Shown: positions 25,767 through 34,916, counted from the stretch's first letter. The stretch is DNA of 64,000 nt from an uncultured Alphaproteobacteria bacterium (GCA_902575725.1 CACGSS010000002.1:104670-168669), one strand, 5' to 3'. The notes: generated by a model from the letters alone, not told the origin. A program made the numbers and translations.

Positions 25767-26759
25767 TTAAAGCCACTCGGGTACGGGTAGTTTTTTTGAT
25801 AACAGATATTCTTTGTTATACAACTTACTAAAATACTTGTTAGCATCATCACACAGAATTGTAACAATGTTTTTACCTGGTCCCATTTCTTTAGCCATTT
25901 CGATAGCCCCTGCTACATTTACTCCAGAACTGGAGCCAAGAAATAAGCCTTCTGTTTTGACCATTTTATATAAAAGTTCAAACGCATCATAATCAGTAAT
26001 ATGGTATGAGAAATCAATAAGGGAAGGTTCAACATTTTTTGTCACTCTATACTGGCCTATTCCCTCCGTTTCTGATGGCTCGCCTTTAACTTCCAATTTA
26101 GAATATTTAAAATAATTATACATTTGAGCACCTTGTGGATCTGTACAAGCTATTTTTATATTTGAATTTAATTCTTTGAGTCCAATAGATGTGCCTGCTA
26201 ATGTTCCACCCGACCCAATTGCACAAGTAAATCCGTCAACTTTTCCATCAAGCTGATTGAATATTTCTTTAGCTGTGGTTTTTGAGTGAAATTTGTAATT
26301 TGCTGTATTGTCAAATTGGTTTGCCCACATAACTGAAGTCTCTCCTTTTGATTGTAGATCTTCAACTAACCTCTTTGATACATGCTGATAATTACCTGGA
26401 TCAGAATAGGGTTTAGTTGGTACAACTTTTAGCTTTGCCCCCATATTCCTTAAAATACTTTGCTTCTCCTCTGATGCACCGTCAGGCATTACAATTATAG
26501 TTTTGTATCCTCTAGCATTGTTAATCATTGTTAAAGCAATACCTGTGTTTCCAAAGGTACCCTCAACGACAGTGCCGCCTGGTTCAATTAAATTATTCTC
26601 TTCAGCATCAAGGATTATACCCAATGCCGTTCTATCTTTGATAGAACCAGCTGGATTCATAAATTCTGCTTTACCATAAATATTACAACCCGTAATTTCA
26701 GATGGATATTTGAGTTTAATAAGTGGCGTATTGCCAATAAAATCAACTATGTCTCTCAT
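25767..26759 (-). CDS. cysK: Cysteine synthase family PLP enzyme (CysK/CBS-type)
   Basis: A fold-type II PLP enzyme of 330 residues. The PLP lysine is K41 in NPAGSIKDRTAL, the phosphate-binding glycine loop is GSGGTLAGTS, and the substrate loop reads EGTFGNTGIAL where most homologues have a small residue before GNTG. It probably makes cysteine from O-acetylserine and sulfide; a cystathionine beta-synthase role is possible because the adjoining upstream gene (1 bp away) is a transsulfuration enzyme. Which substrate it uses cannot be decided from sequence. Confidence 0.85.
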   Translation of the reverse strand: MRDIVDFIGNTPLIKLKYPSEITGCNIYGKAEFMNPAGSIKDRTALGIILDAEENNLIEPGGTVVEGTFGNTGIALTMINNARGYKTIIVMPDGASEEKQSILRNMGAKLKVVPTKPYSDPGNYQHVSKRLVEDLQSKGETSVMWANQFDNTANYKFHSKTTAKEIFNQLDGKVDGFTCAIGSGGTLAGTSIGLKELNSNIKIACTDPQGAQMYNYFKYSKLEVKGEPSETEGIGQYRVTKNVEPSLIDFSYHITDYDAFELLYKMVKTEGLFLGSSSGVNVAGAIEMAKEMGPGKNIVTILCDDANKYFSKLYNKEYLLSKKLPVPEWL

Positions 26760-26760
26760 C

Positions 26761-27900
26761 TTAAATCTTTGATAGGGCTTGGTCTAAATCTGATATCAAA
26801 TCATCTACATCTTCAATACCCACAGATATTCTTAGTAATGTTTCTGATATGCCTAATTTTTCTCTAATTGATGGATCTATAGAAGCATGGGTCATGATGG
26901 CTGGATGCTCGATCAAACTTTCGACTCCTCCTAGGCTTTCCGCGAGTGTAAATAAATTTAAATTTTTTAGAAAAGTTTTTACCCCATTAATATCTGAGTC
27001 AATTACAAAAGACATCATTCCACCAAAACCATCCATTTGTTTTTCTGCAATTTCCTTGTGCCTTTTATCATTACCTGGAAAAAAAACTTTTTCTATCTTA
27101 GGATGATTGGATAAATAATTAGACACAGCAATAGCATTTTCATTATGTTGCTTCATTCTTACAGAAAGTGTTTTAATGCTTCTTGTTAATAAATAACAAT
27201 CAAAGGGAGAGGGGATAGCCCCAACTGCATTTTGAATAAAAGAAATTTTTTCAGCGTATTCCTTATTCTCTTTAATAACAATAGACCCGCCAACAATATC
27301 TGAGTGGCCTCCTAAATATTTTGTTGAAGAACTCACTACCATATCTGCACCTAATTCAAGTGGTCTCTGATTATATGGAGAGGCAAATGTGTTATCACAT
27401 ATCACAGGTAATTTAAACTCACTTGCAATATTAACAGTGTTTTTAATATCAATAATTTTCATTAAAGGATTTGATGGTGTTTCAATCCATATAAATTTTG
27501 TGTTTTCTTTTATTTCATCATTCCAGTTTATATTTTTATCAAAGTCGATGTAAGTTACGTCAATATTTGATTTAACTTTATCAAATAACCTACGAGTACC
27601 CCCATATACATCATCAGAACAAACTATATGGTAGTTTGTGCCAAATAGGTCACAAACTGTATTAATTGCTGACATGCCCGATGCAAATGCAAAAGCTTTA
27701 TCTCCAGACTCAATTTGTGCTAGTAATTTTTCTAGTACATCTCTAGAAGGATTTTTGGTTCTAGCATATTCATACTCAAAATTTCCGGGTTCCATTTGTT
27801 TGAAGGTTGATGAAAGATGTATCGGTGGCATAACGGCTCCCGTTTCTTTATCTGGGCCATGTCCAGAATGAATTACTTTTGTGTTAAATTTTTTTTTCAC
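26761..27900 (-). CDS. Cys/Met metabolism PLP enzyme (cystathionine gamma-synthase/lyase type)
   Basis: A fold-type I PLP enzyme of 379 residues. The PLP lysine is K194 in SSSTKYLGGHSD, and the N-terminal TKVIHSGHGPDKETGAV, PPIHLSSTF and YARTKNPSR are family signatures. It could be cystathionine gamma-synthase (MetB) or gamma-lyase; with the CysK/CBS-like gene next to it a reverse transsulfuration pair (methionine to cysteine) is attractive but unproved. The 223 bp upstream hold a leftward TATAAT (28013-28018) and a GC-rich hairpin described separately. Confidence 0.86.
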   Translation of the reverse strand: MKKKFNTKVIHSGHGPDKETGAVMPPIHLSSTFKQMEPGNFEYEYARTKNPSRDVLEKLLAQIESGDKAFAFASGMSAINTVCDLFGTNYHIVCSDDVYGGTRRLFDKVKSNIDVTYIDFDKNINWNDEIKENTKFIWIETPSNPLMKIIDIKNTVNIASEFKLPVICDNTFASPYNQRPLELGADMVVSSSTKYLGGHSDIVGGSIVIKENKEYAEKISFIQNAVGAIPSPFDCYLLTRSIKTLSVRMKQHNENAIAVSNYLSNHPKIEKVFFPGNDKRHKEIAEKQMDGFGGMMSFVIDSDINGVKTFLKNLNLFTLAESLGGVESLIEHPAIMTHASIDPSIREKLGISETLLRISVGIEDVDDLISDLDQALSKI

Positions 27901-28023
27901 AGCTCAATTTATAACTAATTAATTTTTAAATAACATCTATAACGATATTTTTCTTATTTGATAGGCTTTTTAAATTATAAGAAATCTGTTTCATATCAAC
28001 CAAAATTCGAATATTATACCTAT

Positions 28024-28073
28024 CCCCTAGCCGCTTGGGTTGAGACATTGTCGAGGAGGAAGGTGGCAAGGGG
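28024..28073 (+). other. GC-rich hairpin in intergenic region, candidate small RNA or leader structure
   Basis: In the 223-bp gap 27901-28123, a stretch rich in G and C stands out. CCCCT (28024-28028) pairs with AGGGG (28069-28073), an A-A mismatch follows, and GCCGC (28030-28034) pairs with GTGGC (28063-28067), with a 28-base interior that contains GAGGAGGAA. The plus strand folds better because the complement turns a G-U pair into a mismatch. No known RNA family is recognised and no T-run follows. It may be a small RNA or part of the leader of the transsulfuration gene. Confidence 0.4.
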
Positions 28074-28106
28074 CAATAAATTTCATTATTTCGTTAAACT
28101 ATATTC

Positions 28107-28122
28107 TTAACCAATTGGTTAA
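28107..28122. repeat. Perfect 16-bp palindrome
   Basis: TTAACCAATTGGTTAA is a perfect 16-bp palindrome just beyond the stop of the TPR gene and within the same gap as the GC-rich hairpin. There is no T-run for a terminator. It could be a protein-binding site or chance in AT-rich DNA. Confidence 0.4.
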
Positions 28123-28123
28123 T

Positions 28124-28666
28124 TTAAGTTTCCTTTGACACCATTTGATTTAGATTTTCAATTTTCATATCAACAGACAAATCATTTGGCATTAACTTTT
28201 TCATTTCTTGATAAACCTTAATTGCTCCATCATAATTTTTGTAGCTTATAAGAATTCTACTCAAACCATCTAATGCACCAAAATGTCTTGGTTCAAGATA
28301 CAATGTAACTTCAATATCTCTCATAGAGTTTTCATAGTCTCCCATCATAAAATAAAAAGTTGCCCTTTTGTTGTAGGCCTCCGCGTAATTTGGCTCTAAC
28401 TCAATAGCAAGAGTTAAAGCTGATATCGCAGATTGGTAATTTTTAGATTTAAAAAAATCTGAAATATTATCCATTACTATTTTTACATCTGGATTTTCAA
28501 TTTTCATCCATTCTCCCCATATTTTTGATATAATTAGACTTTGTTCTTTTGAGTCCTTTACCTCGGAGAGCTGATTGAATAATTCATCAAGTTTTGGGCT
28601 ATTTTGATCTGCGTAACTATAGGATATGTTCAAAAACAAGGCGAATATAATTAAAATGATTTTCAT
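28124..28666 (-). CDS. TPR-repeat periplasmic protein
   Basis: A 180-residue protein with a signal peptide (MKIILIIFALFLNISYSYA) and about three tetratricopeptide repeats, clearest in YQSAISALTLAIELEPNYAE and the following AYNKRATFYFMMGDYENSMR and IEVTLYLEPRH. TPR proteins bind other proteins; the partner is unknown. This layout (small secreted TPR protein) is common in alphaproteobacteria. It diverges from the DUF4864-like gene with 30 bp between the starts. Confidence 0.8.
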   Translation of the reverse strand: MKIILIIFALFLNISYSYADQNSPKLDELFNQLSEVKDSKEQSLIISKIWGEWMKIENPDVKIVMDNISDFFKSKNYQSAISALTLAIELEPNYAEAYNKRATFYFMMGDYENSMRDIEVTLYLEPRHFGALDGLSRILISYKNYDGAIKVYQEMKKLMPNDLSVDMKIENLNQMVSKET

Positions 28667-28696
28667 CTATATTGTTTAATTACGCATATAAATAGT

Positions 28697-29122
28697 ATGC
28701 AGTTTAAAAAATTAATTTACACAAGTTTATGCCTTTTACTTTTTAACACCATATCTATTGCAGAAACTATTGATAAAAATGAGTTTAGTGAAACGCAAGC
28801 AGTGATTGAAAGTCAACTAAAGGCCTTCATTAACAAAGATGCTGAAGGAGCTTTCTTTCATGCCTCACCTTATATCAAGATGAGGTTCAATAATCCTCAA
28901 GATTTTATGAGTATGGTTAAAAACTATTATGAGCCTGTTTATAACCCTAAAAATTACTATTTTATGGAATCAAAATTTTTTGAAGGAGCTATATATCATC
29001 AACTACAAATCGTCTCGCAAGATAATGTTTCTTATTTAGCAATGTACTCACTCATTAAAGACAAGGGAGAGTGGAAAATTTCAGGTTGCTCTATTTACCC
29101 GATGGAAAAGCAATCAATTTAG
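28697..29122 (+). CDS. DUF4864-type secreted protein
   Basis: The 141-residue product begins with a signal peptide (hydrophobic YTSLCLLLFNTISIA) and resembles the DUF4864 family: an NTF2-like domain with VIESQLKAFINKDAEGAFFHASP, then MRFNNPQDFMSMVKNYYEPVYNP, and a C-terminal GEWKISGCSIY. Function is not known for the family. It overlaps the convergent EamA transporter gene by 9 bp. Confidence 0.75.
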   Translation: MQFKKLIYTSLCLLLFNTISIAETIDKNEFSETQAVIESQLKAFINKDAEGAFFHASPYIKMRFNNPQDFMSMVKNYYEPVYNPKNYYFMESKFFEGAIYHQLQIVSQDNVSYLAMYSLIKDKGEWKISGCSIYPMEKQSI

Positions 29123-29986
29123 CTTTTTTAATTTAGAATAAACAAGATATCCAGAAATTATTATTAAAATAGCTCCGCATAATTCTATAATTGAGGGGTA
29201 GTGATTGAAAACAAAAATACTAATTACTATTCCAAAAATGATCTGTGAATAATGTGTGATGCTAAAAAATGAGGCTTCTATTCTTCTAAGAGAATAGATT
29301 AAGATCATCATGGCCACACCATCAATAAGCCCTGCACCTACCATTATTAAAAAATCGTACAAAGCGATATCTTTGTAATGGTTGATTGAAAATACTGTGA
29401 AAATTATGCCAGTAATTCCCATACTATAAAAAGTCAAAGCCATAGTTCTTTCAGATTTCCCATAAACTCGCACTGTAAAATCTAGACACGCTAATGAAAT
29501 TACTCCTAATATAAGAAATATTACTCCCAAAGCATTAAAACCTGCGTTTAAACTAAAACCTGAGACCATAAAAACAGCAATCATAGCTAGTATTAAAGAA
29601 ATTATTTTGGATAGGTAAATTGACTCCTTTAAAATTACTATTCCCATAATTGAAAGTAACACAGGAGCTGACAAAATTATTGGATAAGCAATAGATAAAG
29701 GTAATAAAATGATACCTTTTACAACAAAATAATAGGTCAAAGTCATTAAAATGCCTCTTATAAAATGAAGTTTATAATTGCTTGTTTTTATTTCTTCTAA
29801 GCTCTTTCTGTACAGTAAATAAAAGAGCACTGGGATTATTGCGGAGAAACTCGCTATGGAAAATATAACTGTGTCTTTATATAAATCTCCAATTAACTTT
29901 ATAATAGTGTCTGCAATTGAAAATAAGAAAAAGGCAACAGTGCCTAGTATGTAAATTACGTGTTTTTTACTCTCTAATTGAGACAT
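29114..29986 (-). CDS. EamA/DMT family transporter
   Basis: A ten-span inner-membrane protein of 290 residues with two EamA repeats, as in drug/metabolite transporters (RhaT/YdcZ-type). The first repeat ends in VLLSIMGIVILKESIYLSKI and the second in the HYSQIIFGIVISIFVFNHYP region. The substrate is unknown. It starts within the 3' end of the upstream MFS gene (20-bp overlap), so the two transporters are likely cotranscribed. Confidence 0.85.
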   Translation of the reverse strand: MSQLESKKHVIYILGTVAFFLFSIADTIIKLIGDLYKDTVIFSIASFSAIIPVLFYLLYRKSLEEIKTSNYKLHFIRGILMTLTYYFVVKGIILLPLSIAYPIILSAPVLLSIMGIVILKESIYLSKIISLILAMIAVFMVSGFSLNAGFNALGVIFLILGVISLACLDFTVRVYGKSERTMALTFYSMGITGIIFTVFSINHYKDIALYDFLIMVGAGLIDGVAMMILIYSLRRIEASFFSITHYSQIIFGIVISIFVFNHYPSIIELCGAILIIISGYLVYSKLKKLN

Positions 29987-31238
29987 TGAATTTACTTCTA
30001 TATCTCATTACTAAGATTAATACGAACAATTTAATGGTAAGCGGTATAAAAAAATAAAAAATCATAATATTTGGAATATTTGGGTGAATTGTAAAATTTA
30101 TTGATTGTAAGTAACCATATCCCGTTAGTGCTATACCAGCAGCAATTCCTATAGCAGCTTTTCTTATAATTGAGAAAAATGAGGTAAAAAACTGTGATAA
30201 ACGATTTTCATTATTTACATCTAATATGTCAGCTAACTCAATCTGGGGTATTATAAGATCAATTCCAATTCCAATTCCTGTAATAAGTATGACAAATATA
30301 TATATTTGCCAATAGTCACTGCTAGTGAAAATAACAAATAAGAAACCAAAAATAGTTATACTGGTTCCAATCTGTAATAAAAACATATTTGAAAATTTTT
30401 TTCCAAAAAAATACCAAAATGGCGTGGAAATTAATGTTATAAGAAAATACAAAATTAATAAATGGCCTGCATAATCACTAAGACCCAAATATTCAGATAC
30501 AAATATAATAAATAAATTTGCAGTAAAATTATTAGCAAGTAAATTAAAAAATGTAATGTAAGAAAAAGGTAAGATTTTTTTATTTTTTTTAATGAAAGTT
30601 TTTAATTTTATCCAAGAAATTTCATTTGGCTTGTAATTCAGTTCATCATCATAGAAAAAATAAAAAATTAATCCCCCTATAATTGCAAGAGAAATAAAAA
30701 TAAAACCACTTGTTTTTATAACGTCTGGGTTTAATAGCTCAACATTATTTAAATTTGAAATAGTCGTTGGAATAATAAGAGCTGCAAGAACTCCTAAAAT
30801 TGCAAATACTTCTTTGACTGCTGCCAAACGAAATCTTTTTTTTAAAATTTTTTTTTGATCGATAACTATAGAGTCGTAAGGAATGATTGCAATTGAGTAA
30901 CTTATCAATGCTAAGTTATAAAAAAAAATAAAATAATAAATATTAGAAGATTGGAAAACGTAAAGGCCAAATAAGGAGAAAATAAATATTATTATTCCTA
31001 AAAGAATTTGATTTTTTCTTGATCGACCTGAAATAATTCTTTTTTCTGTTAAATAACCAATTAAAAAGTCTGAAAAGACATCAAAAAATCTAGATATCAG
31101 TATTACTAGACCGATAACACTTAAAGAGATACCAATTGATAAATTGTAAAATGTGGGCAAAAAAATAAATAATAATAAAAAACTCCCAGCAAGGTAAAAT
31201 GACTGAAAACTATAGGATAAAATCGATTTTAAACTCAT
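29967..31238 (-). CDS. MFS transporter, GPH (glycoside-pentoside-hexuronide:cation) type
   Basis: A twelve-span permease of 423 residues resembling MFS_2/GPH symporters. The N-terminal half shows the conserved loop SRFFDVFSDFLIGYLTEK and the following RSRKNQILLG, and the typical mid-protein IIPYDSI. The GPH family usually moves sugars with sodium or protons; the substrate here cannot be read. A hairpin-forming sequence lies about 75 bp upstream, overlapping the end of ogt, and could be in its leader. Confidence 0.8.
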   Translation of the reverse strand: MSLKSILSYSFQSFYLAGSFLLLFIFLPTFYNLSIGISLSVIGLVILISRFFDVFSDFLIGYLTEKRIISGRSRKNQILLGIIIFIFSLFGLYVFQSSNIYYFIFFYNLALISYSIAIIPYDSIVIDQKKILKKRFRLAAVKEVFAILGVLAALIIPTTISNLNNVELLNPDVIKTSGFIFISLAIIGGLIFYFFYDDELNYKPNEISWIKLKTFIKKNKKILPFSYITFFNLLANNFTANLFIIFVSEYLGLSDYAGHLLILYFLITLISTPFWYFFGKKFSNMFLLQIGTSITIFGFLFVIFTSSDYWQIYIFVILITGIGIGIDLIIPQIELADILDVNNENRLSQFFTSFFSIIRKAAIGIAAGIALTGYGYLQSINFTIHPNIPNIMIFYFFIPLTIKLFVLILVMRYRSKFNVSIRE

Positions 31239-31313
31239 TTTTGGATATTTAATACTTGAACAACTTTGACTATATCAAAATATTTATTAGTGTTCAGTTA
31301 GCATTCATGCGGG

Positions 31314-31359
31314 GGCTGATTCGGTATCTCACTTTCCTCCTCTATATGTCGAGTCAGCC
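31314..31359. other. GC-rich hairpin overlapping the ogt 3' end, possible leader structure
   Basis: GGCTGATTCG (31314-31323) and CGAGTCAGCC (31350-31359) form a 10-bp helix with one G-U pair on the plus strand (a C-A mismatch on the other). The 26-base loop, read on the minus strand, contains GAGGAGGAAAGTG, resembling the motif GAGGAGGAAGGTG in the hairpin at 28024-28073. It covers the last codons of ogt and lies upstream of the GPH transporter. No known family is recognised. Confidence 0.4.
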
Positions 31360-31844
31360 GTTCCTCTACCCTCTATATCTAGTATTTTTCTCTTAATTTT
31401 ATCACCCCACATATATCTTCCGAAATCTCCATTTTTTTTTACTACTCTGTGACAAGGAACCAATAATCCAACAGGATTTTTACCAACCGCTGAAGCAATG
31501 GCTCTTACTGCATCTGGTCTCTTTATTTTTTTAGCAAGCTCGCTGTAGGAAATTGTTTGACCATAGGGAATTTTAGTAATTTCTGTCCAAACTTTTTTTT
31601 GTAGTGTAGTTCCATCGAGGAATTTTATTTTTATATTTTTTTGTTTAGAAATTTTACCTTTCAATAAATTGTTTATTAATATTTTTGCTTTTTTTAATTT
31701 TAAACCTTTAGTTGGGTTATATAAATTAAGTATGTTTTTAATTCTTTTATCATTATCTTTTATAAGAAAGTGAACTCCCTCTGAACTATCTAGGACAAAA
31801 AGTTTAATTATTGGTGTTTCGATAAAATCAAAACAATAATTCAT
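31329..31844 (-). CDS. ogt: Methylated-DNA--[protein]-cysteine S-methyltransferase
   Basis: This suicide enzyme removes O6-alkyl groups from guanine in DNA onto its own cysteine, C131 in VPCHRVVKK. The DNA-binding part IPYGQTISYSELAKKI and DAVRAIASAVGKNPVG are characteristic. Most homologues end soon after LDIEG; here 11 residues follow (RGTADSTYRGGK to the stop), encoded by the GC-rich hairpin sequence. 171 residues otherwise is normal. Its ATG overlaps the dnaJ stop by one base, so it rides on the heat-shock transcript. Confidence 0.93.
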   Translation of the reverse strand: MNYCFDFIETPIIKLFVLDSSEGVHFLIKDNDKRIKNILNLYNPTKGLKLKKAKILINNLLKGKISKQKNIKIKFLDGTTLQKKVWTEITKIPYGQTISYSELAKKIKRPDAVRAIASAVGKNPVGLLVPCHRVVKKNGDFGRYMWGDKIKRKILDIEGRGTADSTYRGGK

Positions 31845-32923
31845 TAATTAAACATTTTTTTTACTTTATCAAAAAACCCTTCCGTCATTTTAGAGTTTTT
31901 CTTAGTAAGGGTTTCATTAAATTGATTTAAAAGTTTTTCTTGATCTGAAGATAAGTTTACTGGTGTTTCAGCATGTACTTTAACAATCATATCACCTCTT
32001 GTGTTTGTTCTCAGAATACTCATTCCCTTGCCTTTGATTCTGAGTTTATGACCTGACTGCATTCCTTTTGGTATGGAGACATTAACCATTTTTTTTTCTA
32101 TAGTAGGAACTTCTATATTTCCGCCCAAAGTTGCTGTAGTAAAAGGTATAGCAACATCACAAATAATGTTATCTCGTTCTCTCTGGAAAAGTTTGTGGTT
32201 ATTTATATTTATAAAAACGTAAAGGTCTCCATAGGAGCCGCCTCTTTCTCCAGCCTCTCCTTCTCCGCTCATTCTAATCCTGTTACCTGTTTCAACTCCA
32301 GCAGGTATTTTGATCTGAATTTTTTTATTTTGTTTAATTCGTCCAGTGTTACTGCATTTTGAGCATCGACCCTTCATTTCTTGCCCAGTTCCACCACATC
32401 TACCACAGGTCCTTTCCATAGAAAAAAACCCGCTCTGAGTCCTAACCTTTCCGTAACCTTGGCAAGTAGAACAACTTTTATAACTATGCTGTTCAGGGCA
32501 ATTAATCATTTTGGGTATTGTTACTTCTAGTGATTTTCCAGTAAAAGCCTCTTCTAGGTCAATAGTAACATCGTAGCGCAAATCATCCCCTCTACTTTCG
32601 CGCTGACCGCCCTCACCAAATGCACCAAAAATATCTTCAAAAATATCTGAAAAACCGCCAAAGCCTTGTTGGCCAAATCCACCGGCTCCACCACCGCCTT
32701 GTTCAAAAGCAGCATGGCCAAATTGATCATAAGTTTGTCTTTTTTTTGGATCTTTTAAAATTTCATATGCTTGACTCACATCCTTAAATTTTTGTTCAGC
32801 AGCAGAGTCACCCTGGTTTCGATCAGGATGATATTTCATTGCTAATTTTCGGTAAGCACTTTTTATTTCAGAGTCACTAGCTTCACGGGATATACCAAGA
32901 GTGTCATAAAAATCCTCAGCCAT
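31844..32923 (-). CDS. dnaJ: Chaperone DnaJ, with degenerate zinc centre I
   Basis: DnaJ (Hsp40) delivers substrates to DnaK and stimulates its ATPase. The J-domain has HPD at residues 32-34, then a Gly/Phe-rich linker, a cysteine-rich region and the C-terminal substrate domains. In the cysteine-rich region repeats 2-4 are normal (CSTCQGYG at 151, CGRCGGTG at 173, CSKCSNTG at 187), but repeat 1, usually CxxCxGxG, is only C142-PEQ-H146 and shortened. Zinc centre I (repeats 1 and 4) is therefore altered. 359 residues. Follows dnaK by 23 bp. Confidence 0.95.
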   Translation of the reverse strand: MAEDFYDTLGISREASDSEIKSAYRKLAMKYHPDRNQGDSAAEQKFKDVSQAYEILKDPKKRQTYDQFGHAAFEQGGGGAGGFGQQGFGGFSDIFEDIFGAFGEGGQRESRGDDLRYDVTIDLEEAFTGKSLEVTIPKMINCPEQHSYKSCSTCQGYGKVRTQSGFFSMERTCGRCGGTGQEMKGRCSKCSNTGRIKQNKKIQIKIPAGVETGNRIRMSGEGEAGERGGSYGDLYVFININNHKLFQRERDNIICDVAIPFTTATLGGNIEVPTIEKKMVNVSIPKGMQSGHKLRIKGKGMSILRTNTRGDMIVKVHAETPVNLSSDQEKLLNQFNETLTKKNSKMTEGFFDKVKKMFN

Positions 32924-32946
32924 AATATTTTAAACCAAGCTAAGAG

Positions 32947-34878
32947 TTACTGTCCGCTTGCTTTTTTATCGTCGTCTACTTCTTCGTAGTCTGCGTCTAT
33001 AACATCATCATCGCTTTTAGTTTCACTAGTGTTATCTTCTTGCTTAGGTTGTTCTGCGCCAGGAGCCTCAGATGATTGTTGATCTTTGTACATAGCTTCG
33101 CCCATTTTCATAGATGATTGAGTTAGTTCTTGTGTTTTTTGTTTTATGGTCTCAATCTCATTTTTTTCGAGCGCTTCTTTTAAATCTTTTAAGTCTGCTT
33201 CTATTTTAGACTTATCTTCGGGACTAATTTTATCGCCATGCTCTTTTATATTTTTTTCCACTTGGAAGACAAGACTATCGGCTTGATTTTTAACATCAAC
33301 CTCTTCTCTTTTCTTCTTATCTGTTTCAGCATTGGCTTCAGCATCTTTAACCATTTTGTCAATCTCTTCATCTGATAGACCACCAGATGCTTGGATTTTA
33401 ATTTGTTGCTCTTTTCCTGTAGATTTATCTTTTGCAGATACATTGACAATACCATTAGCGTCAATATCGAAAGTTACCTCGATTTGTGGTGTTCCTCTTG
33501 GAGCAGGAGGTATGCCAACTAAATCGAATTGACCTAAAAGCTTGTTATCAGCAGCCATTTCTCTTTCTCCCTGAAAGACCCTGATAGTAACGGCATTTTG
33601 ATTGTCCTCTGCTGTTGAGAATACTTGGCTTTTTTTTGTAGGAACAGTCGTATTTCTTTCAATTAACTTTGTAAATACACCGCCCAGTGTTTCAATACCC
33701 AAAGAAAGTGGGGTTACGTCTAAAAGTAAGACATCTTTTACATCACCTTGTAAAACACCTGCCTGAATAGCTGCTCCCATAGCCACAACTTCATCAGGGT
33801 TAACGCCTTTACTGGGGTCTTTTCCAAAAAAGTTTTTAACAATTTCTGTAACTTTTGGCATTCTTGTCATTCCACCAACTAAAATGACGTCGTTTATGTC
33901 GCTTGCTGAAAGGCCAGCGTCACTAAGAGCTTTTTTACAAGGTTCAATTGTATTTTGAAGCAAATCGTCAACCAACTCTTCAAGCTTAGCTCTAGTAAGT
34001 TTTACATTTAAGTGTTTAGGCCCAGATTGATCAGCTGTAATAAAAGGTAAATTTACATCAGTTTGAGTTGAACTTGACAGTTCTATTTTTGCTTTTTCAG
34101 CAGCCTCTTTTAAACGTTGTAATGCTAATTTGTCATTTTTTAAATCTATACCTTGCTCTTTTTTAAATTCGCTAGCTAAAAAATCAATAATTCTTAAATC
34201 AAAGTCTTCTCCACCCAAGTGTGTGTCACCATTTGTTGACTTAACTTCGAACACACCATCGCCAACTTCTAAAATTGATACATCAAATGTACCACCTCCT
34301 AAATCGTAGACGACTACAGTGCCTGATTGTTTTTTATCTAGTCCATATGCTAGTGAAGCAGCGGTTGGTTCATTAATAATTCTTAAAACTTCTAAGCCAG
34401 CAATTTTGCCAGCATCTTTAGTTGCTTGCCTTTGTGCATCATTGAAATAAGCAGGAACAGTTATCACTGCTTGTGTAATAGTTTCTCCTGTATAGGACTC
34501 GGCTGTCTCTTTCATTTTTTGAAGAATAAAAGCAGAGATTTGACTAGGGCTATATTTTTCACCCTGAGCCTCAACCCATGCATCACCGTTATTACCTTTA
34601 ATAATTTTAAATGGAGATAAGCCTACATCCTTTTGCACAGTGTCATCTTCAAAACTTCTACCAATAAATCTTTTTACGGCATAAAGTGTATTTTCAGGGT
34701 TTGTAACCGCTTGTCTTTTTGCAGATTGCCCAATTAGTTTTTCGCTTTCAGTAAAAGCTACAACAGAAGGTGTTGTTCTAGCACCTTCAGAATTCTCTAT
34801 TACCTTTGGATTCTTTCCATCCATTATTGCCACACAAGAGTTTGTGGTACCTAAATCAATTCCAATTACTTTAGCCAT
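32947..34878 (-). CDS. dnaK: Chaperone DnaK (Hsp70)
   Basis: DnaK is the ATP-dependent general folding chaperone. The N-terminal ATPase signature [12 protein letters not shown], the [12 protein letters not shown] motif and [11 protein letters not shown] are all present, followed by the substrate-binding domain and an acidic C-terminal tail ending in a [17 protein letters not shown] sequence. 643 residues is standard. A sigma-32-like promoter stands about 40-70 bp upstream, between grpE and dnaK, so it can be expressed apart from hrcA-grpE. Confidence 0.98.
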   Translation of the reverse strand: MAKVIGIDLGTTNSCVAIMDGKNPKVIENSEGARTTPSVVAFTESEKLIGQSAKRQAVTNPENTLYAVKRFIGRSFEDDTVQKDVGLSPFKIIKGNNGDAWVEAQGEKYSPSQISAFILQKMKETAESYTGETITQAVITVPAYFNDAQRQATKDAGKIAGLEVLRIINEPTAASLAYGLDKKQSGTVVVYDLGGGTFDVSILEVGDGVFEVKSTNGDTHLGGEDFDLRIIDFLASEFKKEQGIDLKNDKLALQRLKEAAEKAKIELSSSTQTDVNLPFITADQSGPKHLNVKLTRAKLEELVDDLLQNTIEPCKKALSDAGLSASDINDVILVGGMTRMPKVTEIVKNFFGKDPSKGVNPDEVVAMGAAIQAGVLQGDVKDVLLLDVTPLSLGIETLGGVFTKLIERNTTVPTKKSQVFSTAEDNQNAVTIRVFQGEREMAADNKLLGQFDLVGIPPAPRGTPQIEVTFDIDANGIVNVSAKDKSTGKEQQIKIQASGGLSDEEIDKMVKDAEANAETDKKKREEVDVKNQADSLVFQVEKNIKEHGDKISPEDKSKIEADLKDLKEALEKNEIETIKQKTQELTQSSMKMGEAMYKDQQSSEAPGAEQPKQEDNTSETKSDDDVIDADYEEVDDDKKASGQ

Positions 34879-34916
34879 ATTTTTTTCCTACTTTAAAAAT
34901 TAAATAATCTTATATT

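Noticed and set aside
27901..28123. Possible SAM-type riboswitch upstream of the transsulfuration gene
   Set aside because: Sequence was compared by memory with SAM-I, SAM-II, SAM-V and SAH consensus elements and none matched; kept only as an unknown hairpin.
31311..31323. GGGGGCTGATTC resembles the 5' end of tmRNA
   Set aside because: The conserved continuation (GGATTCGAC), the tag-peptide frame and the 3' acceptor strand are absent.
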